64,000 nucleotides of DNA, taken from the NCBI GenBank assembly GCA_013398295.1, contig VZSF01001075.1, positions 806,001 to 870,000 of the forward strand, given 5' to 3'. This DNA is from Chionis minor (taxonomy: Eukaryota > Chordata > Aves > Charadriiformes > Chionididae). This document shows positions 12,629-23,137 of the stretch, piece by piece; within the stretch, counting starts at the first letter, position 1; each line of letters opens with the position of its first letter. The position numbers and the translations under genes were made by a program. The notes under the pieces were generated by a model that was given only the letters and a program-made list of their open reading frames with translations, did no database searches and had not been told where the DNA came from.

Positions 12629-13057
12629 CCGTTACTCAAGAGCAATTACCCAAGTCACACAGAAGGCAAGGTCAGCTTTCGCTTCAACTGCCTGCATGTT
12701 GTTTATAAGAATGCGCCCCGGTTTGAGGTAAAACAGAACCCATTTTCTGGTCAGTAATTTTACTTTTTAGCTGGGCCTCTTCTAATTGCTGAAATTACCA
12801 GCACGTTGTGCAGAAGCTGTTGAGTCTCAGAGCGCTAAGACCCACGTTTATAGCTGATGCCAAGGCATGGGATGCAGAGAGGCTCCTGCTTATCCTTATT
12901 GCTGGAACAGCCAAGGGCAGCCAACTTGGGTATTTGCCCCGTGGGAGGGTGGGAAGCGGAAAAGCGCAGAGGGGTCGCAGCCGCGGGGAGGAGCGGACAG
13001 GACAGGTGACCCAAACCTGACCAACAGGGTATTCCATCCCCTCTGCCTCGTGCTCGG

Positions 13058-13065
13058 GATAAAAG
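13058..13065 (+). promoter_or_regulatory. TATA-like box of the LTR
   Basis: GATAAAAG lies in the expected U3 position, about 235 bases before the LTR polyadenylation signal. In ERVL-type LTRs this spot drives transcription into the R region. Whether it is active cannot be read from sequence. Confidence 0.5.
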
Positions 13066-13292
13066 CTGAGGGATCAAAGGGTCAGCCCTCTTTCTCCAGT
13101 GGCCGGCGTCCGAGGAGGACTCTCTGTTTCTTTGATCCTGAATCCAGATCCAGAATCCAGTTCCCTTCCATCACTGAGTCCAGTCTGGGACTTCCTCAGT
13201 GCCCACCAGTGACATGATCATCATCCTGGGATCTTGATCCGGTTTTGTATCTATTTCATTACTTTCTTTTTATTCTATTATTAGTTATTTTC

Positions 13293-13298
13293 ATTAAA
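13293..13298 (+). terminator. LTR polyadenylation signal ATTAAA
   Basis: ATTAAA, the common variant of AATAAA, lies downstream of the TATA-like box within a T-rich stretch, as expected near the R/U5 junction of an LTR. It could provide premature polyadenylation to a plus-strand transcript crossing the locus. Confidence 0.5.
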
Positions 13299-13419
13299 GT
13301 AGTTTAGTTCCACCTAAACTCCTAAGTCCCTATCTCTCTCTCCCTCCTTTCCTTGGAGAAAAAGGTGGGGACAGCATCTGCCATCTGCCCTGGTGGCCAG
13401 TCCTGCCCAACCCACGACG

Positions 13420-16400
13420 GAATAACTGTGTTTAACCTCTAACATTCAAAGGGAAGGGAAACCTGACAGCTCATCCCCTCTTGTGCCTCTGCAGTTGTGT
13501 TTTTCAGTGAGTTTCCTCCAGGAAGTTGGTAACAGCAACTGCATTCCTTGTGTCCTCCGCTCAGAGGAGAGGGACCACACAGAATGAGCATTTAGTGCGG
13601 AACACGCTATCTACAGTAAGTCCAGTACATGGAAGCACAGGGGAATACTACCGACACTAACTCAATTATTTAAAACACAATACAGCCAGAACTTGCCACA
13701 TCTTCCCCCAAAAGCATTTTACAAAGTTACATTTTTCTTTTGTCCAAGTGGAAATTTTCCTATTGCGTATGGAGTTCAAACCTTCTCAGTCCAACTGTCC
13801 GACTCAGAACTATTCCGTTACCCTTTGCTAAAAGCTGCTCAGGAAGACGCTTGCTGGCAACTGCGAGAGCCATTTTTTAAGTTAACATTTCTGCTTGCCA
13901 ATCATGTTTTATGTTAACTCAATTTGCATTGCTGTTGTTTAGCCTTGCTGTTCAGGGGGTTGTTCTAACCTGCTTTGTGGATTGAGTGGATGTGTTTGCC
14001 ACAAAGTAGTCCAAAAAAAAAAAAAAAGTTCCAGATGAGTATTCTGGGCTTCAGCTTTAGTTGTATTTATTTTTTTCCTTACTGGGTTTGCAAAGCATAG
14101 AAATAGCAATTCTCCACTGTTTCCATCATGTTTACTTTCTCGTCACTTGTGTTTGCTCTGTTTTAGTTTTTTTTCTTCAGAAGCTTGTTTTATTTTTAAA
14201 AGCAAGAGCACAGTTACTTAAGAGAAAAGCAATCAAACAAGGGCACAGATATTACTCATTAGATTAACAGATAATGAATAGTACGTTTGTATGAAAGACA
14301 AAGATGTACGTGCCTCATCCTAAAAACCACTGCTGTCGATAAGAACACATTCAGCTTGTAGATGGGAATCAGTGCTTAACAGGAAAGGGATCTGAAAGAG
14401 AACAGATGATTCTGCTGTACTTTTTAAGCGCCTGAAAAGTGATCTAAAGGAATGATGAGAAATTTACTCATGAAATACTAGAATGCAATAATACTACTGG
14501 CTAAGTGAGTATTTATGAAAAAAAAAAAAAAGCAGAGTGATTTAACAGGAAGATCTTTGAGAAGAGCATTGAAAGAAAAAGCATAATTAAATCAAGTAGC
14601 TACTATACAACAAGCAGCAGAGAAGACAGGCAAGCAGTGAAGAATCTAAAGTAAAAATATTCAAGAAATGGTTGGTATCCTTTTCTCCCCCAAGCCTTGT
14701 TCTATGATGTATATCCCCACCATCCTCCCAACTAGGAAATTGCTCTTTGGATGCAGAGCAGGAAGTGAAATGAGTCAGACAGGAACAGTCAGGAAAGAGA
14801 AAAAAACACTGAAAAATACAGCAGCTTTGCATAATGCATATACACAGTCAGCAATGCGGTCTACCGTTAACACACTGATTTCTAAAGCAAAAGTTAAATA
14901 AATAAAAAACGAAAATAGTTTCTCTTACTCAAAGACAAGTTATATATAAAAAGAATAAATGTACTATTACCACTATTCCCACTTTGAGTAACCAGAAATA
15001 ATAAAGGAAATTCAACGATCCCCCCCCCCATTATAAATAGAACATGAAACATAGCAATGGATCCACAAAACACTAGCTCTGCTGGGCCTCTGCCCAGCAA
15101 TGCCAGCAATACTTATTACTGCAGCCATCTAGGCTCTCTGGGAGGAAGTGGGGCACGTTGTCCAGGCTGGATTCCCAAGCACTTCCCACATCCACGGGGC
15201 CTCTCCACACAACATACCCCTTCGCAGTTACACAGGAGAGGAGGCATGGGGGTTAGAGGACAAGGCAAAGCACATTGTGGGGTTTATGCTTTAGAAGGCT
15301 GCGCGCTCTAATTCTGAAGCCCTGAGATGGAAGCAAGCACTTCAGCTTACCAACGCCAATGTGAGGATCCTCACAGCAAGTCACTGAAAGATAAGCACCT
15401 TGCTTAAATACTTTGCTCACCCACAATCAGAAAATCCCGTGCAAGACTGGGCTCTTAGAAATTAACCGCGGGTTTGTGCCTTCTAATGCCCAGCGGCTTT
15501 GTGCATGGAAAAGACAGGGAGCCTTGCAGGGAGACTGACTGTGTCTCCAACGCAACTGGAGCCTCAGCTGCAGCACGAGAACTACTCCAGTCCTGAGAAG
15601 TTTGGTACGAGTAGCCAAGAAGAGAACAGTGAAAGACTTCAGCAGAAGTCTGCGAGTTCCCGGCAGTAAGTCATGCAGCTTGTGTCAATCTGCAGGTGTG
15701 GCACAGCACCTGCGTACACGTCACCTGCTCGGAAATCCGAGGTTTGACGGGAACGGCGACAGGGACACTAAATCCAGCTTTCATCTAGTGAACGCACGTA
15801 GCAGCAGGAGCGCGGCTGTCCTCAGAAACCGGCACGGCTCTGGACTGCCCTTGTGCCAGTGGCTCGGACCATCTCCGTCAAAGCCGACACACATATGCCT
15901 GTACCTGCTGTGATCCCGCCAGCACCGCCATGGAGACATCATTGCTTCACCTGCTGTTTGAAGACTGTTTTCCAGAGCGCACAGAAGAGACAGACTGTTG
16001 CTAGCAGGCTCTTATTTCTTTGTTATCGAACATTTCAATAAAAGTAAGTTTACTTGTTTAATGCAAATTTTCTGCACCATAATAAAAAGTGCAGCTTGCA
16101 GGGAAGGCAGGGTAATTCCTTACCATATGGCCCCACAACTGGAAGAAACACACCCTGGTAAAAGCAAAGAGTTACATGGTCCATGGAGAATTCTGAGCAC
16201 TTCAAATACATGAACATCGGCGGCTGCATCAGAAATTCACTGTACGCCATTCAGTCCTAAGCTTATCCTAGCAAGATCGCCCCCGAATATAGTCAATACA
16301 TGTATCTTCTGGTTCAAGTGACACAGGATTTTACACAACGCGAATTCTAAGGATTTCACACCATTTCCCATTAGTCTTACCAGCTTTGTTATACATGTGT

Positions 16401-18066
16401 GCTTTTACTATTAATACTATCCTGCTTGACATTATGTGTTTTTGTTTGCAACAGGTTTTCTTATAATTCAAGTTAAAAAAAAAGGCAATTAAAAATGACC
16501 TGTTTTCGCATCTTACACTCATTTCATAATTTATGTCAATGAAACTGTACAAATATAGCTCTTCTCACGTAGCACCATAACTACTGGCAGCCTCCCTCTA
16601 GTAAAAAAAAAATTCAAAATCAGAGGAATATTTTAAAGAATACAGATGACTGTGGTTAAAAAAAAAGCATTAATTATATGCAAATCAGGTAACAAATAAG
16701 ATGCTCAGAGCTCAAGATACACATCTAATACAAAATAATATATACAATGCACGAAAAAAATCAACACATCATCCTATTTTGCACACATGAACATTTCATA
16801 AATAAATCTGGTTTGATAAATATTGATATTCAATTTCCTTTCACTTACTAAAAACCCACAAGACAACAATTTTGTGCAAAGTGCATTTACTCCATAAGAA
16901 GCTAATATTCCCTCATACAGAGAAAACTGAAAATTATATTGTGCAATGCTTTTTTAAACAAAAAGATTAAATTTAAAGTACAGTAACTACTGATTTATTT
17001 CTGATTTTTACATGGAAAGGATTAATAAATCTTTGAAAAACTAAAGACACTGTTAAGTATGATTTCAAGTGTAAAACAAACAGTTTTAATAATGATTATA
17101 TATCATTATTAAATGATGTATATCATATATCATATCACGGAAATAAAAGGACTTTTCTTTCCATGTAGTAGCTCTATCACGTTTATCTGGAAAATCCCTT
17201 GTTAAGAGGACAATTTTCCATCTGTGGATTCTTCCTCTATTTTTTTTTTTTTTTTTTTTAAAAAAACCAGCTGGAAGGAACTGAGAATGATAGATTTTAA
17301 GTGAAGCCACAGCAATTTGGCTTGCATCACTGGATCATTTTTTTTCCCACATGACTCTAGTCCTCACACACTGCTGTTGAAAAGAAGCAGCAAAAAGCCG
17401 CTAATACTATTTTTCAAAGTAAAGATCTGTGTAAATGCCAATTGTTGACCCTTATGGCCTTCTACCGACCAACACATGTTTTTTCTCACAGCCATTATTT
17501 GATTTGTTGATGTCGACATGAGCCTGTCTGACAAGCCTACAAGTCAGCTTGCAGTTTTAAGCCATGTAAAGCTATCGTGTTCTTCAGGAGAGACTGCAGA
17601 ATACACAGATGGGCTTAAGCTCTACAGCCAGGTAAATGATCTAGCACTTAACAGTTTTATTTTTCTTGTTTAACAAAAATGATCCCTGACTAGTGAAGCG
17701 TGAATAACCTTCCTCGGGATACTTTAAAAACATACTGTAATAAAGTATGCATCCTACTGCAATGATTACAATGTCATCTATTCAATTTCTGCATGAACAG
17801 CCTAAATTGTAAGTTATTACAGTATTGCTTGCAATTTACTATTTCTTTAAACGATGAAAACTCATATGCTCATGGGGTAGACACTGTAAAAGACTGCAGC
17901 GTAGAGGTCAGTCAGGATAACATCATGCTGCAACTGCATTTTTAGCATTTCAGCATGGCCATCTTTGCATATAGTCTAGCTCTCCAGAAGGCCTGAAGAC
18001 ACGTTTCCATCCATCAACCTCTTCCTTTCTTAAAAATATTCTAACTCATTTAAATTTTAAAGTTTA
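13420..18066. other. Non-coding sequence with CpG-dense patch
   Basis: No gene is supported. Homopolymers include A-runs near 14015 and 14519, a C10 run at 15020-15029, and a T20 run at 17240-17259 followed by A7. About 15640-15915 is unusually rich in CpG for this window and carries a 103-codon plus-strand frame with no recognisable domain. The rest is AT-rich. Confidence 0.6.
17085..17113. repeat. 12-bp-arm AT-rich inverted repeat
   Basis: TTTAATAATGAT at 17085-17096 is the exact reverse complement of 17102-17113, separated by only TATAT. Further TATCATATATCATAT text follows to about 17137. The short spacer makes cruciform extrusion plausible. No gene or transposon end is recognisable. Confidence 0.75.
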
Positions 18067-18354
18067 AATCACAGAATCACACCGAATCACTTAAGTTGGA
18101 AGAGACCTTTGAGATCATCGAGTCCAACCATAAACACTGCTAACCTACCCCTAACCCATGTCCCTCACCACCACGTCTATCCATCTTTTAAATACCTCCA
18201 GGGACGGCGATTCCACCACCTCCCTGGGCAGCCTGTTACCAATGCTTGATAACCCTTTTCTGTAAAGAAGTTTTTCCTAATATCCAACCTAAACTTCCCC
18301 TGGCATAACTTGAGGCCATTTCCTCTTGTCCTATCACTTGTTACTTGGGAGAAG
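18067..18354 (-). mobile_element. CR1 LINE, 5'-truncated, antisense (J/Y-like)
   Basis: The plus strand begins with variants of the CR1 terminal octamer (AATCACAGAATCACACC), then TTGGAAGAGACCTTTGAGAT and CATCGAGTCCAACC, which is the reverse complement of the avian CR1 3' UTR. It continues through CACCTCCCTGGGCAGCC and TTCCTAATATCCAACCTAAA to CCTCTTGTCCTATC, then stops matching near 18354. The copy keeps the 3' end and has lost everything upstream, the usual outcome of incomplete reverse transcription. It is a non-functional remnant on the minus strand. Subfamily is a guess from wording. Confidence 0.93.
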
Positions 18355-20375
18355 TTTGATGTACGTTTCATGTGTAATATTACACATCCACTATAAAAAC
18401 TGGTCTCAAAAGAGGAAGCCAGGGTTTCATTCAAAATCTTTTAAAATGAGGTGCTGTGAAGTACTGCTAGTTTTCTTTTCTACTGGAGACTTTCTTTCAA
18501 AAATCCGTGATCAGCATGCATTGCCATGTTTTGAGCGTCATCTCCAGAAGGGAATTAAGAAGCCAAAGAGTCTGCAGAACTCCAAACAGAATCCTGTGGG
18601 AGAGCAGAGAATTGACCCAACTGCTCTCAGCAGAGTCCAATACAGATTCGCACAGATTTGTCCCTCCTCCTGCTTCATTCTGCCTGCGTCCTCTAACATG
18701 TCAGTCCTCCTCACTAAATGTCCAAGAACTACACGGTTCCCCGCTGTGCAACCTTTTGAAGGGTCAACGCCTAATAGCGGTGATTTGTTCACTGTTTATG
18801 TTCACAGTATTCCGTGATGTGCAAACATTCACGGAAGCGGGAAGAAGTGCTTGACGAATGCCATCTCTTACAGAATGTACAGACTGATGAAAATCATTCT
18901 CCAAATCATAATTTAACAATAACTAGAACATGCTCAAAATCAGAGAATATCAAACTACAAAGAATAACGTTCGCTATTGTTTTAGAATAAACATCTCCCT
19001 ACTCCAGTTCTCCTTGGCTAGTCAATGCCCAATTTGAGAACAGGCCTGCACACCCCCCTTTGCACGCAGGACTTGACCTCCACGTGCACATCACACAAAG
19101 TTCAGGCTCACACACATCTGGACGTCTGCATCTGGATACACAGACAGTAGTACTAGACAATTCTACTCAACTGGCACACGTATTACATGTATCTAAACTG
19201 CACGTTTACTATGAAATACACCATTATACGTATCCCAAAGTATGTTTACATTATTTATCATTACATTTCTGAGGTAACTGGGATACAGCACTCAGCCACA
19301 GAATATCTATTATTCCATGCTGTTCTAGGCCAATTGCCTTCTGAAGGACTCCGAGGTGAAAGGACCACAATGGCATAAAGATGTTCGCTTTATAGTGCTT
19401 TAAACAATTCAGCTAGAGAATTTCTATGTCGTCGTGGTTTTCAGCAATGATAGGAAACATAATGCCAACTTATTAAATTCTAGGTAAGTGTTTACTTCTT
19501 GGAAAGACTGAACAACTTCAAGATACTACAACACTTAAAATACAGTATTTGGTCTACTAAATTTGGGTTTGAGGCTCAGTCACATTATCATGAAAGAGGT
19601 GAAACAGTTCTGAATTGACCAAGGGTCATTTGTAAATGGCTTCTCACAGATACTACAGTCAGAAGATGGCTACCTGTGGCATAGCTATGTCTCTATTAAA
19701 TGTGGGCCTGTGACCCCTGTGAAAGTCAGCCTTTGCTTTGCAGTGACTCTCCCTAAGTTTTTCAGCAGCTCCATGGAAATTACCTGGTGAGAGACAATGT
19801 TATTAACACTCAGGCAAGCATAAATGATCAATAAGGCTTGAGAAAAAAACCCAGAGCATGTCAAGGTGACGGTATAGAAACTGTGAGCCAGAACTCTGAT
19901 TAGAAAGATCTCTTTACAAAGAAGCATTTTAGCATTTTCTCCAGCTAAATCACAAAGTTTGTCTGAATAAGGACCATATATTAAGAAGGAAAGGTTAAGT
20001 CTAGAAGGCAAGGATGAATGTAATTGCTTAAACAGGATCATCAAGACTAGCTAGTCTAGTTTGTGGGAGACCTGATTTTTAGTTTCTCTTTACTATGAAA
20101 AGTGAAAAATCAGCTGAGAAGAAACAGTGTGAAACGAAACAAAAGAAAGCAGTGGTCCAGTGCTGTGTGATTTAATTCTAGACAGCCTCAAGCTCGACCC
20201 CCAAAATCTCTTAACGGGAATGTTTATTCCTCAGGGGGGCATAGTGGAAATCTTCCTAAACCATTTCAGAAAGCGTGTCCTGCCTCCAGCCAGTATACCC
20301 TCATGAAAAGGTTAAACGAAGCAAAAGCAATTTTTGAAAAGTGTGCACTGACTGAAAATTGTGTACTGGTGGAAA
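18355..20375. other. Non-coding unique sequence between two CR1 copies
   Basis: No gene or repeat is recognised. The longest open frame of the whole window (18326-18817, plus strand) starts inside the antisense CR1 and runs into this unique sequence. It shows no domain and is treated as accidental. Confidence 0.6.
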
Positions 20376-20770
20376 CACAGAGCAGTTTAGGTTGGAAGGG
20401 ACCTTAGAGAGCACCTCATTCCAAGCCCCCTGCCATGGGCAGGGACACCTCCCACTACACCAGGTTGCTCAAAGCCTCATCCAGCCTGGTCTTGAGCACC
20501 TCCAGGGATGGGGCAGCCACAGCTTCTCTGGGCAACCTGTGCCAGTGTCTCACCACCCTCAGAGTAAAGAATTTCTTCTTAATATCTAACCTAAATCTCC
20601 CCTCCTCCAGCTTAAATCTGTTCCCCCTCATCCTATGGCTCCACTCCCTGATCCAGAGTCTCTCGCCAGCTTTCTTGGAGCCCCTTTAGGGACTGGAAGG
20701 GGTTCTAAGGTCTCCTCAGAGCCTTCTCTTCTCCAGGCTGAGCAACCCCAACTCCCTCAGCCTGTCCTCA
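20376..20770 (-). mobile_element. CR1 LINE, 5'-truncated, antisense
   Basis: The plus strand carries the reverse complement of the avian CR1 3' region: GTTGGAAGGGACCTTAGAG, then CCCCTGCCATGGGCAGGGAC, CAGGTTGCTCAAAGCCTCAT, CTCTGGGCAACCTGTGCCAG and CTCCAGGCTGAGCAACCCC. Matching fades after CAGCCTGTCCTCA at about 20770. The terminal octamers are decayed. It covers the 3' UTR and the very end of the coding region only, so it encodes nothing. It has the same orientation as the copy at 18067-18354 but different wording, so the two are separate insertions of different subfamilies and not a duplication. Confidence 0.95.
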
Positions 20771-21659
20771 CCCTTACTAAAGCAGCCGTTACACCCGAGA
20801 GACAGTATGGACTCAGAACACTGGGAGTGACTTCTACAGTGGGGACCATGCCACAGACATCAGCGAGTACTTGATGTAGAGTACGATGTAGAGCAGTTAA
20901 TGAAGGTATTCTAGAGAAAAATAGAAAACACTATTTCAGGATCCTCTTTCTGTCTCAAATCCAACCTGACTCACGGCCTTTAGCAGAACTGATCTGAACG
21001 CTAATTTTGTGACCCTTGGGACAAAGGTAACTTCTTTATGTGCAGTTTCTCAAAAATAATAAGTGAACCACACACTTACCTGAGAGCTAATATCTATTAT
21101 TTCAAATGGGAGGCCTTATGTAGACAAACTCTTTTTTAAACATTCACTAATATTCAGACTGAAGACTTCAGAACTGAAAAAACAACAAAGAAATCATTCC
21201 ATAAATGAAAGCAGCACAGGAACTAGTTCAGCGTGCCAACAAGGGAGGAGAAAGCACACATTTCTGAACTGTTACATGTAGAAAATGTCACGTGGCCAAA
21301 ACTCGTGGTTAGCTCTCACATAAAGGTGTGCTCATGATGTGCTGGCCCAGGCATATAACCTCCAGGTGAAACCTTCACATGGACTGAAGCAGTAAACCAG
21401 GAGCACCGCTCAAGAGGTGGGGAATCCAGAATCTACGGGAAGGTTTCGCGTGGCAGTGAGATTTGACTGTACGTTATGTCCAAGTCACTAGGAAGCATAC
21501 AGACAAAGCAAAGATTAAAAAGCTTAAGATGAAGTATCACTTTGGTTCGAAAATGAAGCAGTTGTTCTGTAAGAAAAGAGACTGGATCCTTATCATGTTA
21601 AATTCAATCTCCTGAGTCTAGGCAGGCGGATGAATTGGAGAGGTGAATGAAGAGCTGTA
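20771..21659. other. Non-coding unique sequence between CR1 elements
   Basis: Nothing beyond ordinary AT-rich sequence is seen. The left edge may contain further decayed CR1 sequence, and the right edge may include more of the old CR1 that is clear from about 21910 onward. Confidence 0.55.
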
Positions 21660-23137
21660 GAAACACTGATGACAAAAGAAAATAAGATACTGTTATACAA
21701 AGGAGAATTGGTGAAGATATTCTTCAGAGAATTAAAGATCAAAAGGAAATTTACGATGGCAATAAAAAGGCATAGGACTAAGGATATATATAAAGGACTA
21801 GTGCAAGCAAATTTCCATGCAATACTACATACAACTAATAAAGAATATGGAAGCCAAAAAGGAGTACAGACATTGTACAGATTTCACTTCCCATCCAAAA
21901 AGTAAAAAGCAGAGAATTGTAATTATCAGCCGGCCCAACTTCAATTGCTTGAGAGAGTCTGGAAAAAAAATATTAAACAATCTATTAATAATCATCTACA
22001 GGATAATAAAATGATGGAAATAGTCAACACAAATTTTTTAAGAGCAACCTGTGCCAAACTAATTAAGTTTCCTTCCCTTACAGGTAACTGGTTTAATTGA
22101 TAAGGTAGGAGAAGTAGATGTAATACAGTCTCCCTTTAATAAAGCTTTAAACACTGCTAGACATCAAATCTCCATAGGCAAGCCAGGGAAATATTACCTG
22201 GATGAAAAAAACCTTGAGGTAAATCCTTAATTAATTTAAAAGATATGTTCAAGGAGCAATTATCGATATTCTGGTTTTGAACTGAAAAAAGACATTAAGA
22301 TGGAAATTCACAGGGGTCCACCCTGGCAATATCTAAAGTAGCCTCCAGTAAAAAGGGTCAGGGAAAAAACTGAAGGTGAAAGATGGTGGGAGGACATGCA
22401 AGCACTCTGGGTCTTCGTGATCCAAAATGGTCTTTACAAATTGGAAACAAAGGCAATAAATACCTGTAGGGTGAAAATTTGGTGAAGACACATTCAAAAC
22501 ACTGCACATGGGAACAAGTCATGAAATGCACCAAGACAAAATAAGGAGTAAGGGGCCAGACAACAAAACTGAAGAAGAGAAGAGAGGGCCTTGAACATAA
22601 ATAGTATTTAAAAAAAAGAAAAAACAAAANACTCTTGGGCAACCAGAACAACTAGAAATCCAGAAAGAAAATTATTTTTGACACTGACAGTATGAGCCAG
22701 GTTCTGAGACCCCAAAATAGATGCTGCCAAATTGCAGGCTCTACATGAGAAAACAATAAAGACAATAGATTTTAGAACATGACATATAAAGAAGAGCTGA
22801 AGGAACTTGATGTATTTGATTTACAAAAGAAAACATTAAAGTGAGATTCATGAGAGACTTACAATGCAAAGATCTGCAAAATGACAGTCATCCTATGCAG
22901 GGCAGGAAAAAATAAATGACAGGCATCATAATTTAGTTCAAAGATTTACTTTAGATATTAGGAAAAGTTTTCTGACTAAAAGAGGTACTAAGCCTTCAGA
23001 GATTTCCAGAAAGGCAGTTGAAACCCTTTTGATTTGTTGTTGCTATAAACACATTAGACAAACAGCTATTTTGGTGCCAAGGGCTGCATAAGGTGATTTC
23101 ATACACATCTCCCAGCCTTACATTCCTATACTTAATG
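21660..23137 (+). mobile_element. Ancient, highly diverged CR1-like LINE, sense strand
   Basis: About 1.5 kb follows the order of old amniote CR1 (L3-like) elements. Recognisable landmarks in order are: ATTATCAGCCGGCCCAACTT at about 21921; CCAAACTAATTAAGTTTCCT at about 22055; AGGAGAAGTAGATGTAATAC followed by an RT-type TTTAATAAAGC segment at about 22107-22146; AAGCCAGGGAAATATTACC at about 22180; a shrunken GGGGTCCACCCTGGCAATATC at about 22313. Later come GAAGAGCTGAAGGAACTTGA at about 22792, TTAGATATTAGGAAAAG with TTTTCTGACTAAAAG near 22951, ACATTAGACAAACAGC near 23050, and a 3' end CAGCCTTACATTCCTAT near 23114. All frames are broken by stops and indels, including loss of most of the FADD-region block. 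Retention of most of ORF2 to the 3' end in a copy this old is unusual. Left boundary is uncertain; before 21910 the match is weak. Confidence 0.75.
22630..22630. other. Ambiguous base N
   Basis: The only non-ACGT symbol in the window. It sits at the end of an A-rich run inside the old CR1 element and most likely marks an unresolved base call. Confidence 0.99.

Larger units (their letters stand above)
12697..13419 (+). mobile_element. Solo LTR of an avian ERVL-like endogenous retrovirus
   Basis: A roughly 720-base stretch has the order expected of a retroviral long terminal repeat. It starts with TGTTG at 12697, then has a long U3-like region and a GC-rich segment with a GGGTATTCCATCCC word. 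A TATA-like box at 13058-13065 and a polyadenylation signal ATTAAA at 13293-13298 follow. The terminal segment is pyrimidine-rich and then GC-rich and closes near CCCACGACG (expected ending CA, apparently mutated). The wording matches avian ERVL-type LTRs I recall. No gag, pol or env sequence and no primer-binding site follow, and no second LTR is present, so this is a solo LTR left by recombination. No clean target-site duplication is visible, so both ends are approximate. Open frames inside it are incidental. Confidence 0.75.

Noticed and set aside
12795..13217. Several open frames on both strands
   Set aside because: They lie inside the LTR, whose GC-rich U3/R sequence has few stops. No retroviral protein motif is present.
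18326..18817. Longest open frame in the window (163 codons, plus strand)
   Set aside because: It begins inside an antisense CR1 copy and runs into unique sequence. No domain, no conserved-looking composition, and a frame of this length is plausible by chance over 64 kb in six frames.
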